Assembly (NCBI GenBank): GCA_903858085.1
Contig: CAIOHJ010000308.1
Coordinates: 1 to 64,000 of the forward strand
Length of the DNA: 64,000 nucleotides
Direction: 5' to 3'
Source: an uncultured Chloroflexota bacterium
Lineage (GTDB): Bacteria; Chloroflexota; Anaerolineae; Caldilineales; Caldilineaceae
A model generated the notes under the pieces. That model saw only the letters and a list, made by a program, of their open reading frames with translations. It had not been told where the DNA came from and made no database searches. Below are positions 28,738-37,031 of this stretch, piece by piece. Positions within the stretch are counted from its first letter, which is position 1. Each line of letters starts with the position of its first letter. The position numbers and the translations under genes are program-made.

Positions 28738-29208
28738 TCACTCGGTTTTGTCTGCGGATTCGTCTTCCCAGCCGAGCCAGTTGTAGTCTGGCCTGGCCAG
28801 CCCTTTGACCACCGGCAAGTTGTCTGTCCCCACCTGGTTGGCTGCAAAAAGGGTGGAGATGTCAATCTGAAAAGTTTCCAGCCGATGTCCTGCTTTGGAG
28901 AAATGCTCCGGGCGAAACTCGTAGCTGTCACGCATTTCAGGATGAACGCTGTGCGTATAGATGAAGACCGCCTGGGGGGGCAGATAGGCGATTTCGGGCT
29001 CGACGACAGCCTGGCTGCGCACAGTTTCTGTGGAACGCTGGCGAGACCGGCTCTTGCGACGGGTTTTGCGGGGGCGTGGCTGGGCTGGCTGGGCCGCTTG
29101 GTTTGGGGCGGGGGCTGCGGACGGCTGCGCAGAGGTCTCCTCTTTGGCCGGCCGGAAAAACCGGCGACGGCTTCGCCGGGATCCACGGTTGGGTTTTTCG
29201 TTGCTCAT
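28738..29208 (-). CDS. small basic hypothetical protein with Arg-rich N-terminus
   Basis: A 156-residue protein I do not recognise. The first 60 residues are strongly basic and probably disordered (RRSRRR, then Pro/Ala/Gln, then [14 protein letters not shown]), like a nucleic-acid-binding tail. Residues 65-145 are compact and less charged ([27 protein letters not shown]). AAGGAC precedes the ATG at 29208. It sits immediately upstream of asnS in the same direction (stop 8 bases before the asnS ATG) and may be translationally coupled to it. RNA or ribosome association is only a guess. Confidence 0.7.
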   Translation of the reverse strand: MSNEKPNRGSRRSRRRFFRPAKEETSAQPSAAPAPNQAAQPAQPRPRKTRRKSRSRQRSTETVRSQAVVEPEIAYLPPQAVFIYTHSVHPEMRDSYEFRPEHFSKAGHRLETFQIDISTLFAANQVGTDNLPVVKGLARPDYNWLGWEDESADKTE

Positions 29209-29241
29209 CTTTGTCCTTTTTGTCCCTTTTTTCCCCTGCGG

Positions 29242-30027
29242 TCAGGGCACCGTCGCGCGTGCCATTTCCTGCCCCTGCGGGTTGACCAGACGTGCGGTCG
29301 CGCCGGGCTGCCAAAGCGGGGCTGGCTGCCCCCAATACAGCGCGACAGTGCTGTCGGTGCCCGTTCCACTGTAAAGAAGCACCCCGCTCCCCGGGTACAG
29401 GGCCACGCTGCCGAACAGGTAGCTCGGCCCCCCCTCCTTCTCCAGGCGCCACCCTTGCAAATCTACCGCCAGGTCGCTGTCATTGGCGATCTGGAGCGCC
29501 TCGCTCCCCGGCTGTCCGACCCCCAGAAAGCTGGTCACCCGCAGGCCGCTCCCGCTGGCTTGCCCGCTGCTGGCTGGCGTGGCTTCGCCCGCCTGCCCTC
29601 TTTCGTCGAACGGAATGATCAGCCGCTGCCCGGAGAAGACAAAATCGGGGTTGGAGAGGCCGTTGGCGTCCAGGATCGCCTGCATGCTCACCCCATACCG
29701 TCCTGCAATCGCAGAGAGAATGTCTCCGGCCTGGACAACGTAGATCTCTTCCCCGGCAGCCGGAAGGGGGGAGGGGGTTGCCTCTGCCTGGGCTGCAGCT
29801 GCAGGAGTCCCCGCCGCAGAGAGCAGCGCAGCAGGAGTCTCTGCCGCAGGGAGCAGCGCAGCACCCTCGGCAGGGAGGACGATGGCAGGGATCGCTGGGG
29901 TCGCCAAAGCGACGAGCCGTTCGGGATCCGGGCGTTGTTGTTCGACGACCCAGACCACAGCAACGGCGATCGTCAGGCTGATCAGCGCATTGAGCAGGAT
30001 CACAAAAGCAAGCTGACGGCGATTCAT
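29242..30027 (-). CDS. membrane-anchored LysM and lamin-tail domain protein
   Basis: A 261-residue surface protein. One N-terminal membrane segment (about residues 6-28) is followed by an Ala/Pro-rich linker, a LysM module (about 95-142, IYVVQAGDILSAIAGRYGVS) and a lamin-tail (LTD) beta-sandwich (about 160-258, with IANDSDLAVDLQGWRL). LTD domains occur in secreted bacterial nucleases and adhesins, but there is no nuclease domain here. The ATG at 30027 has no ribosome site and lies right after a -10-like TACAAT, so its mRNA may be leaderless. A TTG at 30057 is a less likely start. Confidence 0.75.
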   Translation of the reverse strand: MNRRQLAFVILLNALISLTIAVAVVWVVEQQRPDPERLVALATPAIPAIVLPAEGAALLPAAETPAALLSAAGTPAAAAQAEATPSPLPAAGEEIYVVQAGDILSAIAGRYGVSMQAILDANGLSNPDFVFSGQRLIIPFDERGQAGEATPASSGQASGSGLRVTSFLGVGQPGSEALQIANDSDLAVDLQGWRLEKEGGPSYLFGSVALYPGSGVLLYSGTGTDSTVALYWGQPAPLWQPGATARLVNPQGQEMARATVP

Positions 30028-30044
30028 ATTGTATAATTGTAGCA
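30028..30044. promoter_or_regulatory. overlapping divergent -10 elements
   Basis: On the plus strand TATAAT at 30032-30037 could drive the HtrA gene (start near 30044). On the minus strand TGCTACAAT (extended -10, hexamer at complement 30036-30041) would start transcription 1-3 bases before the minus-strand ATG at 30027. The two -10 boxes share two bases, so the promoters should compete. No good -35 was found on either strand. Confidence 0.45.
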
Positions 30045-30093
30045 CAGACCGTTCCAAACAGGGCTGTCGTCAATTTTGTGACTGGAATTTTTT

Positions 30094-31356
30094 ATGTATG
30101 ACCTGACCCCTCCTGCTCGTCGCAGCAAAAGCCCGTTCGCCCTTTTGGCGGTCGTGGCGTTGTTTTCGCTGGTTGTCCTGTGTGCGGTCACCACCCTGGG
30201 GCTTGCCAGCTGGCTGCAGGCCACCAGCGCCCGTTCTGCGGCGCCCAGGGTGGTGGCTCCTGCCCCGGCGACCCCGCGCCCGCAGGTCGTCGTCCAGCCT
30301 CCCCCGGAGGGGATCGACTACGAAAGTGCGGTGCTGCGCAACATCTACGAACAATACAACCGTTCTGTCGTCAACATCACGGTCTGGATGGATCACCCTC
30401 CGATCGAAGGCACGTCGCTGTTGCCGGTGCCCCAGGACGACGGCCGTCTGATGCCACTGGTCAACGGCTCAGGGTTTGTCTTGGATCAGGCCGGACACAT
30501 CGTCACCAACCACCATGTGGTCGAACAAGGGCAGCGCTTTCAGATCACCTTCTACGACGGGGCTGCTGCCATCGGGGAGGTCATTGGCAGAGACCCGGAC
30601 AGCGATCTGGCGGTGCTCAAGATCGACCCAGACGGCTACGACCTGGTGCCTGTCCAACTTGGCAGCATGGAGGATGTCTATGTGGGCATGCGTGTCGCTG
30701 CGATCGGCAACCCTTTTGGGCTGCAAGGCACCCTGACCAGCGGTATTGTCAGTGCGATCGGACGCACCATTCCTTCCAACAGCAACTTCAGCATCCCAGA
30801 CTCGATCCAGACCGATGCCGCCATCAACCCGGGCAACTCTGGGGGGCCGCTCTTCAACGAGCAAGGGCAGGTGATCGGCGTCAACGCCCAGATCCGTTCG
30901 GAGGTGCGGGCGAACAGCGGCGTCGGCTTTGCCATCCCGGTCGCAATCGTCGAACGGGTGGTGGCCGGTCTGATCGCCGACGGCCGCTACCAACACAGCT
31001 ACATGGGGATCAGCGGGGTTTCGTTCAGCCCGATCTGCGGCGCAGAACAGGGGATCGACCGTGCGAAACGTGGTGTGATCGTGGATCGGGTGCTCAACAA
31101 CAGCCCGGCGGCCCGGGCGGGTTTGCGCGGCAATGCCCGCCCGATCCAGAGCGCCTATGCCGATCTCTGCCCGGACGGTGTCGGCGGAGACTTTGTGGTG
31201 GCGGTCGATCAGCGGCCGATCCAGACTTTCGACGATCTGTTGATCTACCTGGCCCGCTACACCAGCCCTGGCGACACCATCACCCTGACGGTCGAGCGGG
31301 ACGGCAAACCGTTCGACGTTGCGCTGACGCTGGCACCGCGCCCCCAACGCAACTGA
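30094..31356 (+). CDS. HtrA/DegP-type serine protease with PDZ domain
   Basis: A 420-residue membrane-anchored protease for quality control outside the cytoplasm. One N-terminal membrane segment (about residues 17-43) leads to a trypsin-like domain with the triad His in VTNHHVVEQ, Asp in DSDLAVLKI and Ser in NPGNSGGPLF, all intact. One C-terminal PDZ domain follows (about 300-410) with KRGVIVDRVLNNSPAARAGL. The PDZ region carries an insertion with two Cys (SPICG and YADLCPDG), which could form a disulfide. It is transcribed away from the LysM-LTD gene. Confidence 0.92.
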   Translation: MYDLTPPARRSKSPFALLAVVALFSLVVLCAVTTLGLASWLQATSARSAAPRVVAPAPATPRPQVVVQPPPEGIDYESAVLRNIYEQYNRSVVNITVWMDHPPIEGTSLLPVPQDDGRLMPLVNGSGFVLDQAGHIVTNHHVVEQGQRFQITFYDGAAAIGEVIGRDPDSDLAVLKIDPDGYDLVPVQLGSMEDVYVGMRVAAIGNPFGLQGTLTSGIVSAIGRTIPSNSNFSIPDSIQTDAAINPGNSGGPLFNEQGQVIGVNAQIRSEVRANSGVGFAIPVAIVERVVAGLIADGRYQHSYMGISGVSFSPICGAEQGIDRAKRGVIVDRVLNNSPAARAGLRGNARPIQSAYADLCPDGVGGDFVVAVDQRPIQTFDDLLIYLARYTSPGDTITLTVERDGKPFDVALTLAPRPQRN

Positions 31357-31416
31357 GCGTTTGTTTGAAGTGGGTGTTCGTCATTCAGGGTTGAATGCGT
31401 CTTTTGAGATCCAAAA

Positions 31417-32142
31417 ATGAGCGAAACGACTGTATCTTATTCCGTTGACGGCACAATGTCTGCAATTCTTTCTGCAAAACAGGTCACCAAAAGCTATGTC
31501 ATCGGCGATCGACAGATGGCTGTGCTGGACAGTGTGACCTTCGACATCTACTCCGGCGAATTCGTCGTGATCATGGGCAGCAGCGGCAGTGGCAAGTCTA
31601 CCCTGCTCAGCGTGCTTTCAGGGCTGGACCAGCCAAGCCAGGGACGTATCTATATCGACGGCGTCGATGTGACCGACTGGAGTGAAGACCGTCTGGCGCC
31701 GATCCGCAACAGCACCTTTGGGTTCGTTTTCCAGTCGTTTCACCTGGTGCCATCACTCAACGCACTGGAGAATGTGGCCTTTCCTGCCGAACTGCGCGGG
31801 GACAAGGAGAGCCGGCAGCGCGCCCAGAGCCTGCTCGAACGCGTCGGGTTAGGGGGCCGCACAACAAATTTCCCACACCAGCTCTCGGGCGGCGAGAAAC
31901 AACGGGTCGCCATCTGCCGAGCGCTGATCAATCGCCCCAAGATCATCTTTGCCGACGAGCCGACCGGCAATCTCGACTCGAAGAACGGCGCCGCCATCAT
32001 CGACCTGCTCATCCAGTTGCACTGCGAGCGCCAGACCACGCTGGTTCTCGTCACCCATGCGCCCGAAGTCGCCGAACATGCCGAACGCGTCGTCACGCTC
32101 GCCGATGGAAAGATCGTAAAGGACGAGCGGAAAGGAAAATAG
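31417..32142 (+). CDS. ABC transporter ATP-binding protein, YbbA/LolD type
   Basis: A 241-residue ATPase with Walker A GSSGSGKST, signature LSGGEKQRVAICRAL and Walker [14 protein letters not shown]. It is followed 39 bases later by an FtsX-type permease and then a lysophospholipase-like SGNH hydrolase, the same three functions as the E. coli ybbA-ybbP-tesA locus. No convincing SD precedes the ATG at 31417; an internal ATG at 31456 is possible. Likely role: ATP-driven extraction or export of a lipid-like or hydrophobic cargo. Confidence 0.88.
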   Translation: MSETTVSYSVDGTMSAILSAKQVTKSYVIGDRQMAVLDSVTFDIYSGEFVVIMGSSGSGKSTLLSVLSGLDQPSQGRIYIDGVDVTDWSEDRLAPIRNSTFGFVFQSFHLVPSLNALENVAFPAELRGDKESRQRAQSLLERVGLGGRTTNFPHQLSGGEKQRVAICRALINRPKIIFADEPTGNLDSKNGAAIIDLLIQLHCERQTTLVLVTHAPEVAEHAERVVTLADGKIVKDERKGK

Positions 32143-32181
32143 GGTCAACGGTCACTTGACAATTCATGCTTCTTCCTCTTC

Positions 32182-34704
32182 ATGACTTTGCTGCACCTTC
32201 CCTTCATCCGTCGTCAGCTTGCCACCACCCGCAGCCAGTCGCTTATTTTTTTGCTGTGTGTAGCGCTCTCGATGGTGACGCTCGTGGCGCTGCGCGGCTT
32301 CGGCGACAGCGTCGACCGCGCGCTGACCCGTGATGCGCGTGCCCTGATTGGCGCCGATGTCGTTGTGCAGTCGAACTTCACCTTTGACCCGGCTGTCGAT
32401 GCCGCCGTGGCGGCGATCGCGGCGCGCGGGGACGCCGAAACTGTCCGCACCTGGGAGTTCTATTCCGTCGTGCGCCGCAGCGGCGAAGACAGTTCTCTGC
32501 TCTCGAATCTCAAGGTTGTGGAGGCGGGCTGGCCCCTCTACGGCAGCGCTGGGTTGAGTGCTGTGCTTGCGCCCGGTCGTATCATCGTGGAGCAAGCATT
32601 GCTCGACCGGCTGGGCGTTCAGGTTGGCGATGCGCTGCGTGTGGGCGACGCCAACCTGACCATTGGCGGCCTCCTCACCTTTGAACCCGACCGGCCGACG
32701 ACCTTTTTCGCACTCGGCCCGCGTGTCCTCGTCGACGCCGCCGATCTGGCCGCACTCAACCTCGTCAACCCCGGCTCGCGCGTCACCTATCGCTGGCTGC
32801 TCAAGGCTGCCGATCCCGACAGCGTCGACGCGCTCGCCGCCGAGATCCGGGCGGTCGCCGCTCGCGATTTCGTGCGTGTCGACACCTTCCGCACGGCGCG
32901 CACCGGCGTGGAGCGCTTTTTCACCAACTTCCTCTTCTTCCTGAGCCTGGTGGGCATCTTCACGCTCATGCTCGCCGGCATCGGCATCCAGAGTTCGCTG
33001 ACCGCGTTTTTGCGCGAGCGTCATGGCACGATCGCCATTGCCAGGACACTCGGTGCTTCCAGCCGCTTTGTCATGGCCAATTTCTACCTTGTCGTGTTGC
33101 TGCTCGGCACCATCGGCGCGCTGCTGGGCATCGTCCTTGGCTTGATGTTGCAGTGGACGCTGCCCACGCTGCTCAGCGGCTTTCTGCCGCCCGATATCGA
33201 GCTGCTGATTTCGACGCGCGCTGTGGTAGAGAGTGCGCTGCTTGGGCTCGTCGTGGTGTTGCTCTTCACCTTTCTGCCCCTCTACCGCCTGGAAGGACTG
33301 CGTCCCAGCTATATCTTTCGCAAGGAAGAGCCGCCCATCGTCAACCGTCTGCCCTTTGCACTCACCCTGGCGTTGATTCTGGGCCTCTTTACAGCGCTGG
33401 TCATCTGGCAACTGGGCAATGTGCGGACCGCGCTCTGGTTTGCCGGCGGCGCGCTGCTGCTGCTGCTGATTGCGGCGCTGCTCACCGAGGCGGCGCTCTG
33501 GCTGCTCAGGCGGTGGGCTGTGCGCTGGCTGCCCATGCGACAGGCGCTGCGCGGGCTCTTCCGGCCGCGCAACGGCACGCGTGCCATCGTCGTCACCCTC
33601 TCCACAGCGCTGGGCGTGCTCTTTTGCATCTTCGTCATCGAACAGAACCTGCGCGCCAGCTTCGTGCAGTCCTATCCGCCCAATGCGCCCAACGTCTTCT
33701 TTTTGGATATCCAGCCCGACCAGCGGGCAGATTTTGCAGATGCGCTCGGTATGGAGGCGGAGTACATTCCCGCCGTGCGCGCCGCGCTTTTGGCTGTCAA
33801 CGGCGAGGAACCGCGCCGCAACCCCGAGGCGGATGAACGTGGCAGCAATGATGGCACAGACGAATCGGAAGGGGACGCCGGGCGCCGGGCGCTGCAATAT
33901 ACGCTCACCTATCGCGACACGCTGGCAGAAAGTGAGACGTTGGTGCAGGGCAGCTCCCTTTTTGGCCTGGCACAGGAGCTCCATGCTGTCTCCGTACTTC
34001 AGGAGACGGCCGATGCGCGCGGCATCGCCGTCGGCGACCTGCTGACATTCAACATCCAGGGCGTGTCGCTGGACGCCACGGTGACCAGCATTCGCAAACA
34101 GGATACCGAATCGGTGCAGCCCTTCTTTGGCTTCGTCTTTGCGCCGGCTGCGCTCAGCGCTGCACCACAGACGATCTTCACCGGCGTGCGGGTGGCGCCA
34201 GAGCAAATCGCCCCACTGCAGAACCGCATGGTGGCACAATTTCCCAACGTCACCGTCATCGACGTGACCGCCACCCTCGCGCAGTTCGCCTCGGTCGTGC
34301 AGCGTATCACGCAGGTTGTGCGCTTCTTCAGCGCGTTCAGCATCCTGGCCGGGCTGTTGATCGTGGTCAGTTCGGTCTATGCGACGCGTCTGGCGCGCGT
34401 GCAGGAAGCTGCATACTACAAAGTGCTGGGCGCCACGAGCCGCTGGGTGACGGCCGTCTTTGCCTTGGAAAATGTGCTGCTCGGCCTGTTCAGCGCAGTG
34501 CTGGCGCTGCTCATGGCACAGGTGGCGGCCTGGGCCCTCATGACCTGGCTCTTCGATCTGGAGTACCGCTTCCTGCCCTTTGCCAGCCTGGCCATGATTG
34601 CGACAACGATTGCAGCCGTGACCCTGGTCGGTATGGTCGCCTCTGTCGGGATCCTGCGCAGCCGGCCCATCAACTTTTTGCGGCTGCAGACCGAGAACGA
34701 ATAG
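32182..34704 (+). CDS. ABC transporter permease, YbbP/FtsX type
   Basis: An 840-residue permease. An N-terminal membrane segment is followed by a large extracytoplasmic domain, a first FtsX block (about residues 245-375, with HGTIAIARTLGASSRFV), further helices and a second block at the C-terminus (about 700-835, with EAAYYKVLGATSRWV). The length and duplicated FtsX blocks match YbbP. It pairs with the ATPase upstream. The start codon ATG at 32182 lacks an obvious ribosome site. Confidence 0.87.
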   Translation: MTLLHLPFIRRQLATTRSQSLIFLLCVALSMVTLVALRGFGDSVDRALTRDARALIGADVVVQSNFTFDPAVDAAVAAIAARGDAETVRTWEFYSVVRRSGEDSSLLSNLKVVEAGWPLYGSAGLSAVLAPGRIIVEQALLDRLGVQVGDALRVGDANLTIGGLLTFEPDRPTTFFALGPRVLVDAADLAALNLVNPGSRVTYRWLLKAADPDSVDALAAEIRAVAARDFVRVDTFRTARTGVERFFTNFLFFLSLVGIFTLMLAGIGIQSSLTAFLRERHGTIAIARTLGASSRFVMANFYLVVLLLGTIGALLGIVLGLMLQWTLPTLLSGFLPPDIELLISTRAVVESALLGLVVVLLFTFLPLYRLEGLRPSYIFRKEEPPIVNRLPFALTLALILGLFTALVIWQLGNVRTALWFAGGALLLLLIAALLTEAALWLLRRWAVRWLPMRQALRGLFRPRNGTRAIVVTLSTALGVLFCIFVIEQNLRASFVQSYPPNAPNVFFLDIQPDQRADFADALGMEAEYIPAVRAALLAVNGEEPRRNPEADERGSNDGTDESEGDAGRRALQYTLTYRDTLAESETLVQGSSLFGLAQELHAVSVLQETADARGIAVGDLLTFNIQGVSLDATVTSIRKQDTESVQPFFGFVFAPAALSAAPQTIFTGVRVAPEQIAPLQNRMVAQFPNVTVIDVTATLAQFASVVQRITQVVRFFSAFSILAGLLIVVSSVYATRLARVQEAAYYKVLGATSRWVTAVFALENVLLGLFSAVLALLMAQVAAWALMTWLFDLEYRFLPFASLAMIATTIAAVTLVGMVASVGILRSRPINFLRLQTENE

Positions 34705-34716
34705 GAACGAGTCAAC

Positions 34717-35439
34717 ATGGTTGTATTGGTTCGCCAGATAAAAAGAGATGGTTTGCTGTCGCGGCAGAGGAGGCGCCAGCCTGGGCAGATCCTGGCACTC
34801 CTGGCGATTGGTTTCCTGCTGGCTGGTTGCGGGCTGCCGTCCACCCCAGCCCCTCCCCCAGCGCCCACGCCGGAGGAAGAATTTCTGATTCTTGCCATCG
34901 GTGACAGCCTGACGGAGGGGCTTGGTGTCAGAAATGAAGAGACCTACCCAGCACAGCTGGAGGCGGCATTGCGCGCCGACGGGTACGCTGTGCGAGTCGT
35001 CAACGCCGGCGTGAGCGGCGAGACGAGCAGCGGCACATTGCAGCGCATCGACTGGCTGCTGCAACAAAGGCCGGACATTGTCATCCTGGCGATCGGTGGC
35101 AACGACGGCCTGCGCGCCATCGATCCGGCATTGACCGAGCAAAACATCGCTGCGCTGGTGGAGCGCATCCAGAAGAGCGATGCCGTCGTGGTGCTGCCCG
35201 GCATGGAAATGGTGCGCAATCTGGGCAGCGAGTTTGCCGACGACTTTCGCACCATCTACCCGCGCGTGGCCGAGCAAACTGGCGCCATCTTCATGCCCTT
35301 TTTCCTCGAGGGCGTAGCAGGCGACCGCAGGCTCAACCAGCCTGACTTCATCCACCCCACAGGCGCAGGCTATCGCGTCGTCGTCGAGAATCTCCTCCCT
35401 TACGTCGAACAAGCCCTGCAGCAGCTGCAGGCGCGCTAA
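34717..35439 (+). CDS. SGNH-hydrolase lipoprotein, TesA/arylesterase type
   Basis: A 240-residue esterase or lysophospholipase. A lipoprotein signal ends in LLAGC (Cys about 36). The SGNH blocks are complete: GDSLTEGLG (nucleophile Ser), NAGVSGETS (Gly), GGNDGLR (Asn), and DFIHPTGAGY (Asp, His). E. coli TesA is periplasmic; this one is probably anchored on the outer face of the membrane. It follows the ABC permease by 12 bases. The combination suggests that the transporter and the esterase handle the same lipid-like compounds. Confidence 0.88.
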   Translation: MVVLVRQIKRDGLLSRQRRRQPGQILALLAIGFLLAGCGLPSTPAPPPAPTPEEEFLILAIGDSLTEGLGVRNEETYPAQLEAALRADGYAVRVVNAGVSGETSSGTLQRIDWLLQQRPDIVILAIGGNDGLRAIDPALTEQNIAALVERIQKSDAVVVLPGMEMVRNLGSEFADDFRTIYPRVAEQTGAIFMPFFLEGVAGDRRLNQPDFIHPTGAGYRVVVENLLPYVEQALQQLQAR

Positions 35440-35456
35440 CCGAGAAGAACAGTCGC

Positions 35457-35486
35457 CAGCGCAACCGGCCACAGCCGGTTGCGCTG
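35457..35486 (+). terminator. strong hairpin after the tesA-like gene
   Basis: A perfect 13-bp stem, CAGCGCAACCGGC (35457-35469) and its complement (35474-35486), with a CACA loop, 18 bases after the stop codon. There is no U-tract, so it may act with the second hairpin downstream or protect the mRNA 3' end. Confidence 0.5.
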
Positions 35487-35533
35487 ACGCAGACAGAGGA
35501 GAGCACATCGGTCAATTGCCGCGACCCCTACAG

Positions 35534-35575
35534 CGGTCAGATTTTCCGTTAAACGGAAAATCTGACCGTTTTTTT
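35534..35575 (+). terminator. Rho-independent terminator with a perfect palindrome core
   Basis: A stem of 14-17 bp between CGGTCAGATTTTCCG (from 35534) and CGGAAAATCTGACCG (to 35568), followed by seven T (35569-35575). It ends the ybbAP-tesA-like operon. The centre, TTTTCCGTTAAACGGAAAA, is a perfect 19-bp palindrome 20 bases before the -35 of the ROK gene promoter and could double as an operator. Confidence 0.8.
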
Positions 35576-35579
35576 GCCC

Positions 35580-35608
35580 TTGACAAGCCTTGAAGGGCGT
35601 GATAGAGT
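35580..35608 (+). promoter_or_regulatory. sigma-70-type promoter for the ROK regulator
   Basis: A consensus -35 TTGACA (35580-35585), a 17-base spacer and TAGAGT (35603-35608). It directly follows the terminator and opens the long catabolic gene run. Confidence 0.7.
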
Positions 35609-35734
35609 ACAAAAAGTCGCCAGTTGTTGTATTTTGTGCAAAAAGTATCGGTGGAAACGCAATCGGGGGCGTCGGCAACAGCGACGCAAACGCCTGGTTT
35701 TTGGGCCTGCATGGGGGAAGGGTGTCTCTGCGGC

Positions 35735-36988
35735 ATGGGGCAGAATGATTCGTTCGAACTGGAAAGCGGCTCCAACGCCATCCTCCTGCTCCAACTGCTG
35801 CAGGTGATGCAGGTTGCCACGCGCGCCCAGCTGGAGGCGATCACGCATCTGAGCCCCTCGACAGTTTCCAAGGAGGTTCGCCGGTTGATCGAAGCCGGTT
35901 TTGCCGAGGAGACTGGCCAGATGCCCTCGATGGGGGGGCGCCCGACGCGTTGTCTGGCCATGCGGCCAGAGGCCCGCTGTGCGATCGGTGCCGAGTTCAG
36001 CACGCACCGTCTGCGGGTGGTGACCACCGACCTGAACGCTGCTGTCCAGCGCACCGACGAAGTCGAGATCCTGGCGTTGAATGTCGAGCTGATCTGCGAG
36101 CAGCTGTGCGCGCTGCTCCAGCGGGCCATCGCAGAGGCCGGGCGCGAACGGGTGGTCGGGGTCGGGATCGCCGTCCCTGGGGTGGCCGACACCGACGCCG
36201 GCCGGATGGTCATCTACAGCGATTTGAACCTCTTCGACTACCCGTTGGGCCACAAGGTGCAGGAAGCGACCGGCTTTTTCCCGTTGATCTACAACCGCAG
36301 CACTTCGGCGGCCATGGGGGAGCGCTGGCAGGGGGACAGCCGACAGGTCCAGAGCCTTTTTTACATTGCGTTGGATGCTGGCATCAGCGGCGGCTTGATT
36401 GTCAAGGGCAGCTCTTACCGTGGGGCGAGCCCGGCTGTCGCCGAAATCGGCCACTGCACGGTGCGCCCAGACGGGCCGATCTGTTTTTGTGGCAATCGGG
36501 GCTGTCTGCAGACGGTGGCTTCCACCAGCGCGCTGGCGACCCGGGCCCGCGAGCTGCTCAAAAGCGGACGGGTTTCTCTGCTGACCGAGCAGGTGAACGG
36601 CCATATTTCGCGCATCGACGCGATCGCCGTGCTGCGGGCCGCCCAGGAGAACGACGCGCTGGCCGTCGAAATTTTGGCCGAAGCTGCCGACTACATCGGC
36701 ATTGCCATCGGCAACTCGATCAACCTTTTCAGCCCTGAGCAGGTCGTCCTCGGCGGGCCTCTGATCGCTGCTTACCCCCACCCTTGGGTAGACCTCATTC
36801 GGGCCAGCATCTACCGGCGCACCTTGTCCTACACGCTGCAACCGACCAAGATCGTGGTGAGCCGGCTGGGCGCCGACAGCCGCAGCATCGGTGCAGCTGC
36901 GCTGGCGGTTCAACATTGGTTTGCCTCCCGGTCTCCCAAACATTTTTTGGATTTGGCCGGGATTGCCCGTGCGCAGACGGGGCGCTGA
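35735..36988 (+). CDS. ROK-family transcriptional regulator
   Basis: About 417 residues. A winged-helix domain at the N-terminus (TRAQLEAITHLSPSTVSKEV) is followed by the ROK sugar-sensing fold: VVGVGIAVPGV, LDAGISGGLIVKG, and the zinc motif with GH and CFCGNRGCLQT. The start is uncertain: ATG 35735 has GGGAAGGG 12 bases before it; ATG 35711, GTG 35648 and TTG 35624 are in frame. As in NagC and XylR, it probably represses transport and catabolic genes until a sugar binds. It leads the gene run to 50.5 kb and is the obvious regulator for it. Confidence 0.87.
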   Translation: MGQNDSFELESGSNAILLLQLLQVMQVATRAQLEAITHLSPSTVSKEVRRLIEAGFAEETGQMPSMGGRPTRCLAMRPEARCAIGAEFSTHRLRVVTTDLNAAVQRTDEVEILALNVELICEQLCALLQRAIAEAGRERVVGVGIAVPGVADTDAGRMVIYSDLNLFDYPLGHKVQEATGFFPLIYNRSTSAAMGERWQGDSRQVQSLFYIALDAGISGGLIVKGSSYRGASPAVAEIGHCTVRPDGPICFCGNRGCLQTVASTSALATRARELLKSGRVSLLTEQVNGHISRIDAIAVLRAAQENDALAVEILAEAADYIGIAIGNSINLFSPEQVVLGGPLIAAYPHPWVDLIRASIYRRTLSYTLQPTKIVVSRLGADSRSIGAAALAVQHWFASRSPKHFLDLAGIARAQTGR

Positions 36989-37031
36989 TCGTTTTCACCA
37001 TCCAGCGGCTCTTGCCGCAAAGGGGGGGGCT

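Noticed and set aside
28729..28741. GTG start of asnS overlapping the upstream stop by 4 bases
   Set aside because: No ribosome site before it; the ATG 12 bases later has GAGGGA at good spacing.
32164..35508. A 1114-codon antisense open frame, and others at 24336-27503, 19062-21440 and 4478-6661
   Set aside because: They are antisense to clearly recognised genes, have no family motifs and come from high-GC codon bias.
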